NCBI GenBank assembly: GCA_016929525.1
Contig: JAFGIP010000121.1
Span: 1 to 43,576, forward strand
Length of the DNA stretch: 43,576 nt
Reading direction: 5' to 3'
Source: Bacteroidales bacterium
GTDB taxonomy: Bacteria; Bacteroidota; Bacteroidia; Bacteroidales; UBA10428
The translations under genes and the position numbers were made by a program. Below are positions 16,791 to 25,026 of the stretch, in pieces. Position 1 is the first letter of the stretch. The number at the start of each line of letters is the position of its first letter. Below the pieces are notes generated by a model that was given only the letters and a program-made list of their open reading frames with translations, was not told where the DNA came from and ran no database searches.

Positions 16791-17951
16791 ATGTCTGACA
16801 AATTTATATTCAAACCGAACAATTATCTCTGCCGGGATAAGTATCATTATAACAACAACAATGGTAAGAAAAAGAAAGAGATACTCCGGACTATTGGATT
16901 CCACCCGGAAACGTTTAGCGGAATAATTGCATTTATCCTGCTTTTTGTTGGTATCGCACTTATGATTGTCAACACAGATATAGCAGGTTATATGAATGAA
17001 AGTTCATTCTTCCGGGTCCAATTTGAATTCTTTAAGACTGCCTTTCTTATGATGATCGCTTTTTACTTTGGCGGTTACTTATTAAGATTTTTACTGCAAT
17101 GCAGGCTTTTAGTGTGCAGGAGATCGCTGAATACTGCCGGAGGCGGTGAACTATCTGAAGAAGAAATTGTACCTGAAGGTGCTGGTGGTTTGGCAGAAGA
17201 TGATGGTATCTTTGGAAAGAAAGATAAAAGTTCAGGAATTAAGCTAAATATGATTACAGAAGGAGAAGAGGTTTTAAGCGATCGGTCAATGATTTCTGCA
17301 TCGGAAAAACCCAATGGATTGATCCCGATTATCGATGCAGGTCATGGAGGTATTGTTAACGGTAGATACACTACAGCACCGAAAAAGATGTACCAGTTTG
17401 AAGACGACAATTATACGGTATACGAAGGTGTAATTAACCGAGAGGTAGGGAAAAAACTTATGGTAATTCTCGATAAGAAAAAAATTCCATACCACGATCT
17501 GACAGTTAACATCAATAAAGATACACCCCTTAAGGAACGTACTAATAAAGCCAATGAGTTATACAGTAATAATAAAAACTACTATTACCTGTCTATCCAC
17601 AGCAATACAGCCAGTGCAACAGGTAAAGGAAAAGGGACAAAAGCAACAGGATTTGAGATCTGGACCAGTGTCGGGCAAACCAAAAGCGATAAACTGGCAG
17701 ATATTGCCGGGAAATGGTATAAAAAACTTTTCCCCGATTTTAGATTCAGGCAGGATCTGGAAGATGGCGACCTGGATAAGGAATCGGCATTCTGGGTACT
17801 TCGAAAGACCAGGTGTCCGGCTTTTCTTGTGGAAAATCTTTTTTATGATAACAGGAAAGAAGCTGAATTCCTTATGAGTGAAGAAGGTCAGAACAGAATT
17901 GCAGAATGTCTTTCCGAGGCCATTAATGAAATCTACAATTCAAATTTATAA
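16791..17951 (+). CDS. Membrane-anchored N-acetylmuramoyl-L-alanine amidase (Amidase_3)
   Basis: The start at 16791 (MSDKFIFKPN) is preferred to a TTG two codons upstream. Residues 1-33 are polar and basic, with two membrane helices at about 42-61 and 83-103. The C-terminal half is an Amidase_3 zinc domain: IIDAGHGG, the glutamate in YEGVINREVG, the histidine in YLSIHSNT and the catalytic glutamate in AFLVENLFYDN. The form of this domain (DGDLDKESAFWVLRKT) resembles amidases of Bacteroidota phages more than periplasmic AmiC. Basic residues after the second helix (RFLLQCRLLVCRR) predict that the catalytic domain faces the cytoplasm, which is odd for a peptidoglycan enzyme. Confidence 0.75.
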   Translation: MSDKFIFKPNNYLCRDKYHYNNNNGKKKKEILRTIGFHPETFSGIIAFILLFVGIALMIVNTDIAGYMNESSFFRVQFEFFKTAFLMMIAFYFGGYLLRFLLQCRLLVCRRSLNTAGGGELSEEEIVPEGAGGLAEDDGIFGKKDKSSGIKLNMITEGEEVLSDRSMISASEKPNGLIPIIDAGHGGIVNGRYTTAPKKMYQFEDDNYTVYEGVINREVGKKLMVILDKKKIPYHDLTVNINKDTPLKERTNKANELYSNNKNYYYLSIHSNTASATGKGKGTKATGFEIWTSVGQTKSDKLADIAGKWYKKLFPDFRFRQDLEDGDLDKESAFWVLRKTRCPAFLVENLFYDNRKEAEFLMSEEGQNRIAECLSEAINEIYNSNL

Positions 17952-18182
17952 TGATAAGTGATCATTATTTGATTGTCTTTGTTATTTCTGAATTTATGGT
18001 TGATTAGACTGTGTATTGTATCAGATCAAAAAAACTTCCCGGGAAAGCTACTACTATAAACATTTATCCTATATAATTGAAACAAATCACCACATTACTG
18101 GTAATGGTATTGGTTAAGTTTGATATATGCAATGCTTTCGTGCATGTGATAGCGAGAGGATTTAATCTAAAAACTAACCAAT

Positions 18183-19118
18183 ATGAAAAAAATTCTACTT
18201 TATCTGACATTTGCAGTTACAGTTACACTTATTGTTGTAAATGTAAATGCACAGAATCTTCTTACCGGCGGTAATATGGAAGATGAAGGTGCATGGGACA
18301 CAACTTCTCTGGCAGACAGAGCCACTCATTATCCTGAACTGGAATTTAATTATACTTCTTCTATTCCCACAGCGGGAGAAGGAGGATGCCTTAAGATAAC
18401 CGGTGAAATGAACCCTGGCGGAGCTGACGGGCAAATAGATCATATTATATTCCAGGAACTGACACTTACGGCAGGAAATACCTATTATGTGACCGGAGCG
18501 GTGCGCGATATTACAGGAGGTGAAGGAGTTTTCAATTTCTGGAGCGAGGTGGGATTTTCGTTATACAATCCGGCTGATTCCGGCTTAACAGGTACAACCT
18601 TTATCATGGCAATCAATACCTGGGAAGGATGTGGTTCAAATCTGGATGGTACATATCAGGATGATTTCTGTAAATATGAAGGTCCGTTTTTCAGAGTTCC
18701 AGCGGAACCTGAAGGAGAACAAACTTATTACTTTTTTATCCAGACAGGCATGTGGGATAATGGTATTGAACTGGTTTATTACGATTTTTTAATTGATGAG
18801 CTAAGTGTGGCAGATTCAGCCGAGGTGCTTTCAGTGCCGGGACTTACACCCGGTGATAACTATCTTTCACTTACTCATTATCCAAATCCTGTGGTAACGG
18901 CTGCCACAATTTCTTATAAGCTGCCAATGGATGGCAATGTTACAATTAGCATGTACAATATCCTTGGTAAGCGGGCAGAAGAGATTATCAATGAATATCA
19001 AAGCGCGGGTGACCATAACATCTATCTGGATGTTACAGATCTGGCCCCGGGATTATATTTCTACTCAGTGCGGTTCAGAGACAAATCATATACGCAAAAA
19101 ATGATTATTGCACGATAG
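18183..19118 (+). CDS. Secreted CBM-like protein with type IX sorting domain
   Basis: The 311-residue protein has a signal peptide (MKKILLYLTFAVTVTLIVVNVNA), then a single jelly-roll-like domain of about 190 residues starting NLLTGGNMEDEGAWDTT and containing a CBM4/9-like pattern (GNTYYVTGAVRD), and a T9SS sorting domain (HYPNPVVTAATISYKL, MYNILGKRAEE, GLYFYSVRF). It has no visible catalytic motif. It probably binds a carbohydrate at the cell surface. A strong terminator follows. Confidence 0.78.
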   Translation: MKKILLYLTFAVTVTLIVVNVNAQNLLTGGNMEDEGAWDTTSLADRATHYPELEFNYTSSIPTAGEGGCLKITGEMNPGGADGQIDHIIFQELTLTAGNTYYVTGAVRDITGGEGVFNFWSEVGFSLYNPADSGLTGTTFIMAINTWEGCGSNLDGTYQDDFCKYEGPFFRVPAEPEGEQTYYFFIQTGMWDNGIELVYYDFLIDELSVADSAEVLSVPGLTPGDNYLSLTHYPNPVVTAATISYKLPMDGNVTISMYNILGKRAEEIINEYQSAGDHNIYLDVTDLAPGLYFYSVRFRDKSYTQKMIIAR

Positions 19119-19138
19119 AGTAATTATAGTGACCTGAT

Positions 19139-19180
19139 ACCCTGTCAGGGTTCCAATACCCTGACAGGGTTATATTTTCC
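19139..19180. terminator. Strong intrinsic terminator
   Basis: CCCTGTCAGGGT and ACCCTGACAGGG (arms 19140-19151 and 19158-19169) form a perfect 12-base stem with a TCCAAT-type loop, followed by TTATATTTT. It ends the CBM-like gene and may also block transcription arriving from the converging genes. Confidence 0.85.
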
Positions 19181-19191
19181 CAAAAATATTA

Positions 19192-19650
19192 TTAGAAAAA
19201 AAAGACCATATAAATAATAATACCTTCTGCTACACCGGTAATTATAGACATCCCTAATATATCCCTTACTTTAATTGAAATAAAGCTCAGCAGGCTTATT
19301 ATGGCAATCATAACAGCAATAAGCATTTCAGTAGCAGTGATCATGGATATCATCTTTGTAATAAATGTGAAGATCGCTGCTGTGATAAGTCCGACTATCG
19401 AGTACCTGATGATCTCCGCACGTGGATAATCCTGATCCATAAATCTAGTAATCCAGTCTTTGATTATAGTAAGTGCAAATACAAGAGGTACTACCGATAA
19501 GAACGGGGCAAAGAAGATCTTAATGCCTTTCTCTACTTCCATGCGGTTGTATGCCAGGAATGTGAATATTGTTACTATTAGCAGAAACCCAAGGATACCC
19601 GACTGGATCCAGAAGAATCTTTCGCGTTGTTTTTGAATATCTTTTTCCAT
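19192..19650 (-). CDS. Small integral membrane protein, function unknown
   Basis: The 152-residue protein has a charged start (MEKDIQKQRERFF) and about four hydrophobic helices, including SGILGFLLIVTIFTFLAYN and FFAPFLSVVPLVFALTII. I do not recognise a family. It lies 17 bases downstream of another four- or five-helix protein of nearly the same length on the same strand, so the two probably form an operon. Confidence 0.6.
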   Translation of the reverse strand: MEKDIQKQRERFFWIQSGILGFLLIVTIFTFLAYNRMEVEKGIKIFFAPFLSVVPLVFALTIIKDWITRFMDQDYPRAEIIRYSIVGLITAAIFTFITKMISMITATEMLIAVMIAIISLLSFISIKVRDILGMSIITGVAEGIIIYMVFFF

Positions 19651-19667
19651 TTTACTTGAATTTAAGT

Positions 19668-20120
19668 TTATATGAAGAAGTAAATAGCAAATCCTAAAAG
19701 CAGTCCGCTAAGTACCCCTGATAATCTTAAGTTTTTAATGAGCAGGTAATTTATTGAATAGGCAAATGTTACAACCGTATTCAAAAACAGCGGAAGTATT
19801 CTCAGTTCCCTGAATATCACGTTGCTGATCTTATCGAACCGGGATATGGCTAATAATATCATTAATGTTGTACCGATGAAGATCAAGATCGAAATGATAA
19901 TATCTTTCCTGCTGATCTTTTTTTCCTGTTTTTTACCGGAAGAAGCTACATAGGCAAAAAACAGGGCAACAGGTAACGGCAGGATGAGTACCATGAACAT
20001 CCTGACCAGTTCGCGGTAATCGGTAAAAGTGCTGAGCACGTTATAAACCAGGTAGAACAGGAGAATCAGTCCGACAGAGAGAAACAAAATAAAAACAATA
20101 TTTTCTTTGCCTTTTAGCAT
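19668..20120 (-). CDS. Small integral membrane protein, function unknown
   Basis: The 150-residue protein has about five hydrophobic helices and begins MLKGKENIVFILFLSVGLILLFYLV. A short cytoplasmic loop carries SSGKKQEKKISRKD. It is the first gene of a two-gene unit with the protein at 19192-19650. Similar size and layout suggest partners, but no homology between them is obvious. Confidence 0.6.
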   Translation of the reverse strand: MLKGKENIVFILFLSVGLILLFYLVYNVLSTFTDYRELVRMFMVLILPLPVALFFAYVASSGKKQEKKISRKDIIISILIFIGTTLMILLAISRFDKISNVIFRELRILPLFLNTVVTFAYSINYLLIKNLRLSGVLSGLLLGFAIYFFI

Positions 20121-20380
20121 TTCAGCCTTAATAAGAAAGCTGATGTGTAACAGAAATGCCGTTACATATCAACTACTATTCATCCGGCAATATACAAATT
20201 TGCCATTAATATTGGAGACAGGATGGACACCTGTATGCAAAGACAGGCTTGCAACATGCAAGGCATCTAACAAATCAGGTTACTAATCTCTTCTGTTTTC
20301 CGCAAGTGACACAAAAAATGTTATAACTATTTGATATTCAAGGGTAGTTTTTCTAATTTGGGTGCTGCAAAGCAGATTTT

Positions 20381-20968
20381 GTGGTATTTATTAGGAAAAA
20401 TAAAAATCGAAGCGGCAGTTACAGCATTCAGATTGTATCTAAACAAAGAGGTACTTATAAAGTATTAAAAACTTACGGAAGTGGAAGGTCAGCTCAAGAA
20501 ATAGAGTTCTTATATCAGCGTGCCAGACAAGAGATGCAGATGCTTGATGGTTCCAGTTCTTTGTTTATAGACGAGGATGATGTAAAAGTTGAAAGTTTTG
20601 TTAGTGGCCTTAGTAATGATTCTGTTCAGGTTATCGGACCCGAGCTAATATTTGGCAAAATCTACGATTCGCCAGGTTTCAATAAAGTTGAAAGTGATCT
20701 GTTTCGTCACCTGGTTATCACACGGTTATTCCATCCTGGCAGTAAATTAAAAGCCATAGATTACCTGTTTCGTTTTTTACATGTTGATCTGCATATCGAT
20801 GAAATTTATTGTTTTATGGATAAACTCGGCAAACAACTAAAAGAACAGGTTGAGCGGATAGCATTTGAACATACGAAAGATGTTCTTGGTGGAGAGATTA
20901 GTATTGTCTTTTATGACTTGACGACCTTGCATTTTGAAGCTGCTGATGAAGATGATTTCCTTTTGTAA
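20381..20968 (+). pseudogene. IS1634-like transposase, N-terminal fragment
   Basis: The frame opens at a GTG with MVFIRKNKNRSGSYSIQIVSKQRG, the usual N-terminus of IS1634/IS1549-type transposases, and continues to the first catalytic strand IVFYDLTTLHFEAADEDD. At about 20954 the sequence leaves the family and stops after three foreign codons. A full transposase would be roughly 500-600 residues, so two thirds are missing. The break coincides with the broken end of an IS3-type gene on the opposite strand. Confidence 0.8.
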
Positions 20969-21190
20969 GGCCTTAATCCGTGTTGTTTCATCTTGTTTTT
21001 CCACGAGTACTCTGGTATTCATTAAATCTTTCCGGTTGTACTTTTTAATCCATTCATTTATGGTAGTCCGGTTAATACCATAAATATCTCCTGGCTTTTT
21101 CTTGGAGTATTTTCCTGTACTAAGTTCTGCTAAAATTTTGAGTTTAAAACCCTCGCTGTATCTTCTAGCAATACCATCATTTTTATACAT
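20951..21190 (-). pseudogene. IS3-family OrfA fragment
   Basis: The minus-strand product starts MYKNDGIARRYSEGFKLKI and contains the helix-turn-helix typical of IS3 OrfA (GINRTTINEWIKKY), then RIKALQKEI. The heptad coiled coil that should follow is replaced by IS1634-derived sequence, through which the frame runs on by chance to 20837. orfB is absent. Confidence 0.75.
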
Positions 21191-21230
21191 AATTGCTACG
21201 TGTTGTGTAGCCGTTTTTTAGGACGGGTCA
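20954..21230 (-). mobile_element. Remnant of an IS3-type insertion sequence
   Basis: Upstream of the OrfA start the minus strand begins TGACCCGTCCTAAAAAACGG (21230 downward), which fits a TG-starting IS3 end. Only this end and the orfA start survive; the other end is lost at the junction near 20954. Confidence 0.55.
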
Positions 21231-21385
21231 GTATTCGGCAAAAAGGTTTGCCGGTATGGTGTCGTAGGCACCTGCCTGCCGGTAGGCAGGTTGCACTGCA
21301 CTGTTTTTGCCATGAAAAATAACAAATCGCGGCTTACGTTTCTATCTCCCGTGGCACGCCACAGCCTATGCACTATACCGGCTGT
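21231..21385. repeat. Cluster of short palindromes next to the IS scar
   Basis: It includes CCTGCCTGCCGGTAGGCAGG (21271-21290) and GTGGCGTGCCAC on the minus strand (about 21351-21362). The CCTGCCTG arm is shared with the hairpin at 11269-11295. No coding sequence is seen. Confidence 0.5.
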
Positions 21386-22072
21386 TTATGAAGTGTTTAT
21401 TTTATTATAAAAATCATTATTATACATATCACTTATTGGAATCAATTGTTCCTTTATCGTAATTCTATTTCTCTCAATCTTCTCTATCTTATCAAGTGAC
21501 ACAATATATGAATTATGAACCCGACAAAATTTATCATTTGGCAGTAAATTACATAATTCTCCAAATGTTTGTAAAGTCATGATTTTTTTTGAAGTCGTAA
21601 TAATTTTACGGTAATCCCCCATACCTTCAATATAAAGAATTTCTGATGTGTCAATTCCTTCCAGTCTATATTCTGTTTTCACAAAAATCTTATCAATATT
21701 GCTTTGGCTTTTTGTCAGGATTAATTCTTCATTTACTTTATCACATGCTTGAGCAAATCTCTCAAATGTAATTGGTTTTAATAAGTAATCGCACACCTGT
21801 AAATCAAATCCTTTTATTGCATATTGTTCATATGCAGTGGTAATTACAACTTTGGATTTGATTTTTATAGATTCGAGGAACTGAATTCCTGACAAATCTT
21901 TCATTTCTATATCAAGAAAAATTAAATCAACATCGTTTATTTTTAGATATTCAATAGCAACGGTTGTTGAATTAAAAGTGTCTAATAATTTAATGTAAGG
22001 TAATTTAGAAATGTAATTTACTAAATTATCAATAGCTAGTGGTTCATCCTCTATAATAATGCATTTAATCAC
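21386..22072 (-). CDS. LytTR-family response regulator
   Basis: The 228-residue protein has a receiver domain (IIIEDEPLAIDNL with the acidic pair E8/D9, phospho-acceptor D54 in IFLDIEMKDLSG, conserved K in DYLLKPI) and a C-terminal LytTR DNA-binding domain (about residues 128-226; FVKTEYRLEGIDTSEILYIEG, FCRVHNSYIVSLDKIEKIE). It regulates genes on signal from the LytS-type kinase whose stop overlaps its start by eight bases. Both genes are much richer in A and T than their neighbours and lie beside an IS scar. Confidence 0.93.
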   Translation of the reverse strand: MIKCIIIEDEPLAIDNLVNYISKLPYIKLLDTFNSTTVAIEYLKINDVDLIFLDIEMKDLSGIQFLESIKIKSKVVITTAYEQYAIKGFDLQVCDYLLKPITFERFAQACDKVNEELILTKSQSNIDKIFVKTEYRLEGIDTSEILYIEGMGDYRKIITTSKKIMTLQTFGELCNLLPNDKFCRVHNSYIVSLDKIEKIERNRITIKEQLIPISDMYNNDFYNKINTS

Positions 22073-23096
22073 TGGGCAAATTGATTTTTAGTGTTACACA
22101 ATATTCATTATTCTCTTTACTAATATTCAAATTATGACTTTTTGGGTACAATAATTCTAATCTTTTTTTGACAAGTTCTATTCCAATTCCTTTTTTATCA
22201 TTGTTTGTTGTTTTGTCATTGAAAGTGTTGATACAGTTAAATAACAGTATGTTGTTATTTTCTGAAATTGAAATATCAAGTTTCTGATTAAAGTCATTTA
22301 AGTTACTATGTTTAAATCCATTTTCGATAAAAGGTAAGAATAACATAGGGGGAACTAGAACTTCTTTTGAAATTTTCTTGGAAAATGAAACCGAATCAGG
22401 GTTTGAAAGTCTCATTTTTTCTAAATCAATGTATTGTAATATTATGTCTATTTCTTTCTGTATTGTGATCTTTTTATTTTCGGTTTCATAAACAACATAT
22501 CTAAGTAAATTTGACAATTTCGATAATGCTAAAGAAGCCTTATCAGATTTAGTTTGAATCAATGTATATATATTGTTTAACGTGTTAAAAAGCAAATGAG
22601 GATTCAATTTTGATTTTATAGCACTTAATTCACTCTGAAGTTTAATATTCTCTATGTCCTTTTTTATATGTAAATTATTGAACCAATCAATTGAAAACCG
22701 ATATAGGGAACCGAGTCCACCACAAAAGATTGTTCCAAGTATACTTCCTGTCCAAGGAGCTAATCCTTGAACAGATAAAGATTCTGATAAACTTAGAGCA
22801 GATACTTTAGTAATCAGACTAAGAATTAAGTTAACAGCTGGCATAATTATTATAGTAAATAAAGCTGTATGAATCCAAAATTTATTATTCTTACTTTTTT
22901 CAAGGTATTTGGGAACTAAAAATGAATAAAAGGCATAAAAGCTGGCTAAGAACCAAAATGCAAATGTTGTGGTCGAAAAAAACACGTAATTTGAACCTCC
23001 AGGAGGCATATCATCCGAGCTAAAGAAATAGGCAATGAATAGAGCAATTATCCAAACTGGAATATGAATCAGATATAAAATTATTTTTTTGTTCAT
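22065..23096 (-). CDS. LytS-type sensor histidine kinase
   Basis: The chosen start (MNKKIILYLIHIPVW, 343 residues) lies eight codons inside the open frame, at the beginning of the first membrane helix. Four hydrophobic helices are followed by a His_kinase domain (PF06580): phospho-acceptor histidine in KLNPHLLFNTLNN, N box PFIENGFKHS and G box GIGIELVKKRLELL. It has no extracellular domain of note, so the signal is unknown. It overlaps its response regulator by eight bases. Confidence 0.92.
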   Translation of the reverse strand: MNKKIILYLIHIPVWIIALFIAYFFSSDDMPPGGSNYVFFSTTTFAFWFLASFYAFYSFLVPKYLEKSKNNKFWIHTALFTIIIMPAVNLILSLITKVSALSLSESLSVQGLAPWTGSILGTIFCGGLGSLYRFSIDWFNNLHIKKDIENIKLQSELSAIKSKLNPHLLFNTLNNIYTLIQTKSDKASLALSKLSNLLRYVVYETENKKITIQKEIDIILQYIDLEKMRLSNPDSVSFSKKISKEVLVPPMLFLPFIENGFKHSNLNDFNQKLDISISENNNILLFNCINTFNDKTTNNDKKGIGIELVKKRLELLYPKSHNLNISKENNEYCVTLKINLPSD

Positions 23097-23238
23097 GGCT
23101 TTAAAATTAAAGTTAAACATGAATCAAAAATCATCTGATTTACAATTATTCTCAAATCTAATCCTTTGTTTGGGCTTTTTCATCTGTCAGTTCCAAAATT
23201 GTATCGGTAGGCTCCAATCAGCTTGTGCACAACTAGTA

Positions 23239-23325
23239 TATAAACGTACCTTTTACTTATTTTTTATACTTTAAGTATTTACTCGTATACACACGTCTAT
23301 AAACGAATATAAACGTTTGTATACG
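23239..23325. promoter_or_regulatory. Nested dyad and 10-bp-phased direct repeats upstream of the LytS gene
   Basis: TATAAACG occurs at 23239-23246, 23298-23305 and 23308-23315; the last two are exactly 10 bases apart. They lie inside a 42-base dyad whose 13-base arms, CGTATACACACGT (23284-23296) and ACGTTTGTATACG (23313-23325), match at 12 of 13 positions. The array lies about 140-230 bases upstream of the kinase start. LytTR regulators bind paired direct repeats about one helical turn apart, so an operator is a reasonable inference. Confidence 0.45.
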
Positions 23326-23474
23326 GATATGTTTCCTTTCATATTTCCTCCTGCAAATTACATTTTTATGCAATATAATCAAATTCAGATGTTCTCCTTT
23401 GCTTTCTCTGCCTGGCCCTGCAAATTTTTAACCCGTCCTGCAGGTTTTACCCTCCCTGCGGGTATTTTTAGTGC

Positions 23475-23690
23475 TTCCTGCGCCGCAGGAAAGCCTCATA
23501 AGGTTGCAGGAAGGCAATTTTTCCTGCAGGAAAGCTTCATAAGGTTGCAGGAAGACATTTTTTCTTGCAGGAGAGACTGAAAAAGATGCTCGAAAGCCAA
23601 TTATTCCTGCTCAGATGCCTTAAAAGGTTGCTCGAATGTCAGTTTTTTCTGCTCAGATGCCATGAAAAGTTACAGGGAGCTGTTTGGAAC
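23475..23690. repeat. Degenerate tandem repeat, five units of 41-46 bases
   Basis: Units start near 23475, 23521, 23562, 23604 and 23647. Each begins TTCCTGC or a variant, continues with an AGGAAAGC-like or CAGATGCC-like core and an AAGGTTGC motif, and ends in a T-run. Units 1 and 2 contain the inverted pair TTCCTGC/GCAGGAA, so each could form a hairpin; later units diverge together (TGCTCAGATGCC, TTGCTCGAA). No frame stays open through all units. The rest of 23097-24015 has no supported gene. Confidence 0.65.
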
Positions 23691-24015
23691 TATTAATGGT
23701 TAAATTTTTTACAGAACACAATGAATTGTCAGCAGGAAAGGTCATAACCCTGTAGTAAAGGAATAATAAACTTTCCGTAACATCGTGATCATTGGTAACC
23801 GGGAAATTAAAAATCATATAATCCAAAGGTCAGGTAATAAATTAATTATAAATAAGCATTACATATTGATTCCGATACAGGAATGCCGTAAATTGCACAA
23901 TCGCTTACCACGTTATGCAGTTTCGTTTGTGGATGAAACCCGGGTAAGCAGGTTTTACGGAAATGCAATACTAATCTGATAATAAAGTTTATATCCTGAA
24001 ATAAAACCCCGATAT

Positions 24016-24948
24016 ATGAAAAAGCTGATTGTAACAGCCGACGACTTCGGCGCACACGATTTTATCGATGCAGGTATCAAAGAAGCAGTATCTGCAAAAT
24101 GTGTAAATACCATTTCTGTTATTACCACTTTCCCCGATTCGAAAAAAAGAATCGAAGAATATGCTGAAGAATGCAGGTCGAAAGCACCGGATGTTAAATT
24201 TGGCATTCACCTGAGCTTTAATGCCGGTTCGCCCGTACTGAAAAACGAGGTTTCTTCATTAACAAAGAATGGAAAGTTTATGGGAGTGAACTCATACGAC
24301 TACGACAAGGTCGATACTTTCGATGTATATAAAGAAGCCGAAGCACAGATCAAACTGGTTATCGATGCGGGTGTCGAACCCAATCATGTCAGTTGTCATT
24401 GTGGTATCATGGGATTGTTCCCCGATTTTTTCAAGGTGTACTTGTTACTGGCGGCAAAATATGAATTACCGATAAGAAACCCGATATTGATAAGCCGCGA
24501 AAAAATATGGGGATTTCGCTTTTCAGGGATGAAAAGGGAAGGTCTTTACCGGGGCATAAAGATCGTGGAAAGCAAAGGACTCGACCAGGCTCTGGTAAAT
24601 ATTGCAAGTCTTACCGGCGACAGCATTACCAGAAAGATGAAGATATTCAATGGAGGTAATGTTACCTGTCCGGATTATTTTATTGATACTTTTTATAAGA
24701 ATGGGAGTGAAAGCAGGTTAAAGAAAATTCTTGATAAAATGCCCGACAATGCAACATCGGAGATGGTGGTTCACCTGGGACAAGGGCATTATGACGATTC
24801 TGAAAAGGAACAGGAAAAATATAACGGGATCAATTTTAAATATTTCAAGGGCAGAATAAAAGAACTTGAGACAATAACACAGAAGTTGAATTTACACTCG
24901 GCAGTGGAGAAGGATAAAAATATAACCATGGCGCATTATCCCGGTTAA
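24016..24948 (+). CDS. ChbG/YdjC-family carbohydrate deacetylase
   Basis: The 310-residue protein begins KKLIVTADDFGAHDFIDAG, the metal-binding Asp pair of the family, and has the histidine motifs IHLSFNAGSPV and HVSCHCGIMG. Family enzymes remove N-acetyl groups from sugars such as diacetylchitobiose, in the cytoplasm. There is no signal peptide. No chitobiose transporter or phosphorylase is adjacent, so the substrate is uncertain. Confidence 0.85.
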   Translation: MKKLIVTADDFGAHDFIDAGIKEAVSAKCVNTISVITTFPDSKKRIEEYAEECRSKAPDVKFGIHLSFNAGSPVLKNEVSSLTKNGKFMGVNSYDYDKVDTFDVYKEAEAQIKLVIDAGVEPNHVSCHCGIMGLFPDFFKVYLLLAAKYELPIRNPILISREKIWGFRFSGMKREGLYRGIKIVESKGLDQALVNIASLTGDSITRKMKIFNGGNVTCPDYFIDTFYKNGSESRLKKILDKMPDNATSEMVVHLGQGHYDDSEKEQEKYNGINFKYFKGRIKELETITQKLNLHSAVEKDKNITMAHYPG

Positions 24949-25026
24949 TAGCTACAAACCGCGATATGTAAAGATTGAAGAAATAGCTGACTGGCTGTTT
25001 TTAACAGATAATGAATTCAATATATT

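Noticed and set aside
23317-23580. 87-codon frame starting in the dyad region and entering the tandem repeat
   Set aside because: It does not stay open across the repeat units and shows no domain or ribosome site.
23785-23979. 64-codon frame before the ChbG gene
   Set aside because: No motif or plausible start context, and its composition is that of the surrounding noncoding DNA.
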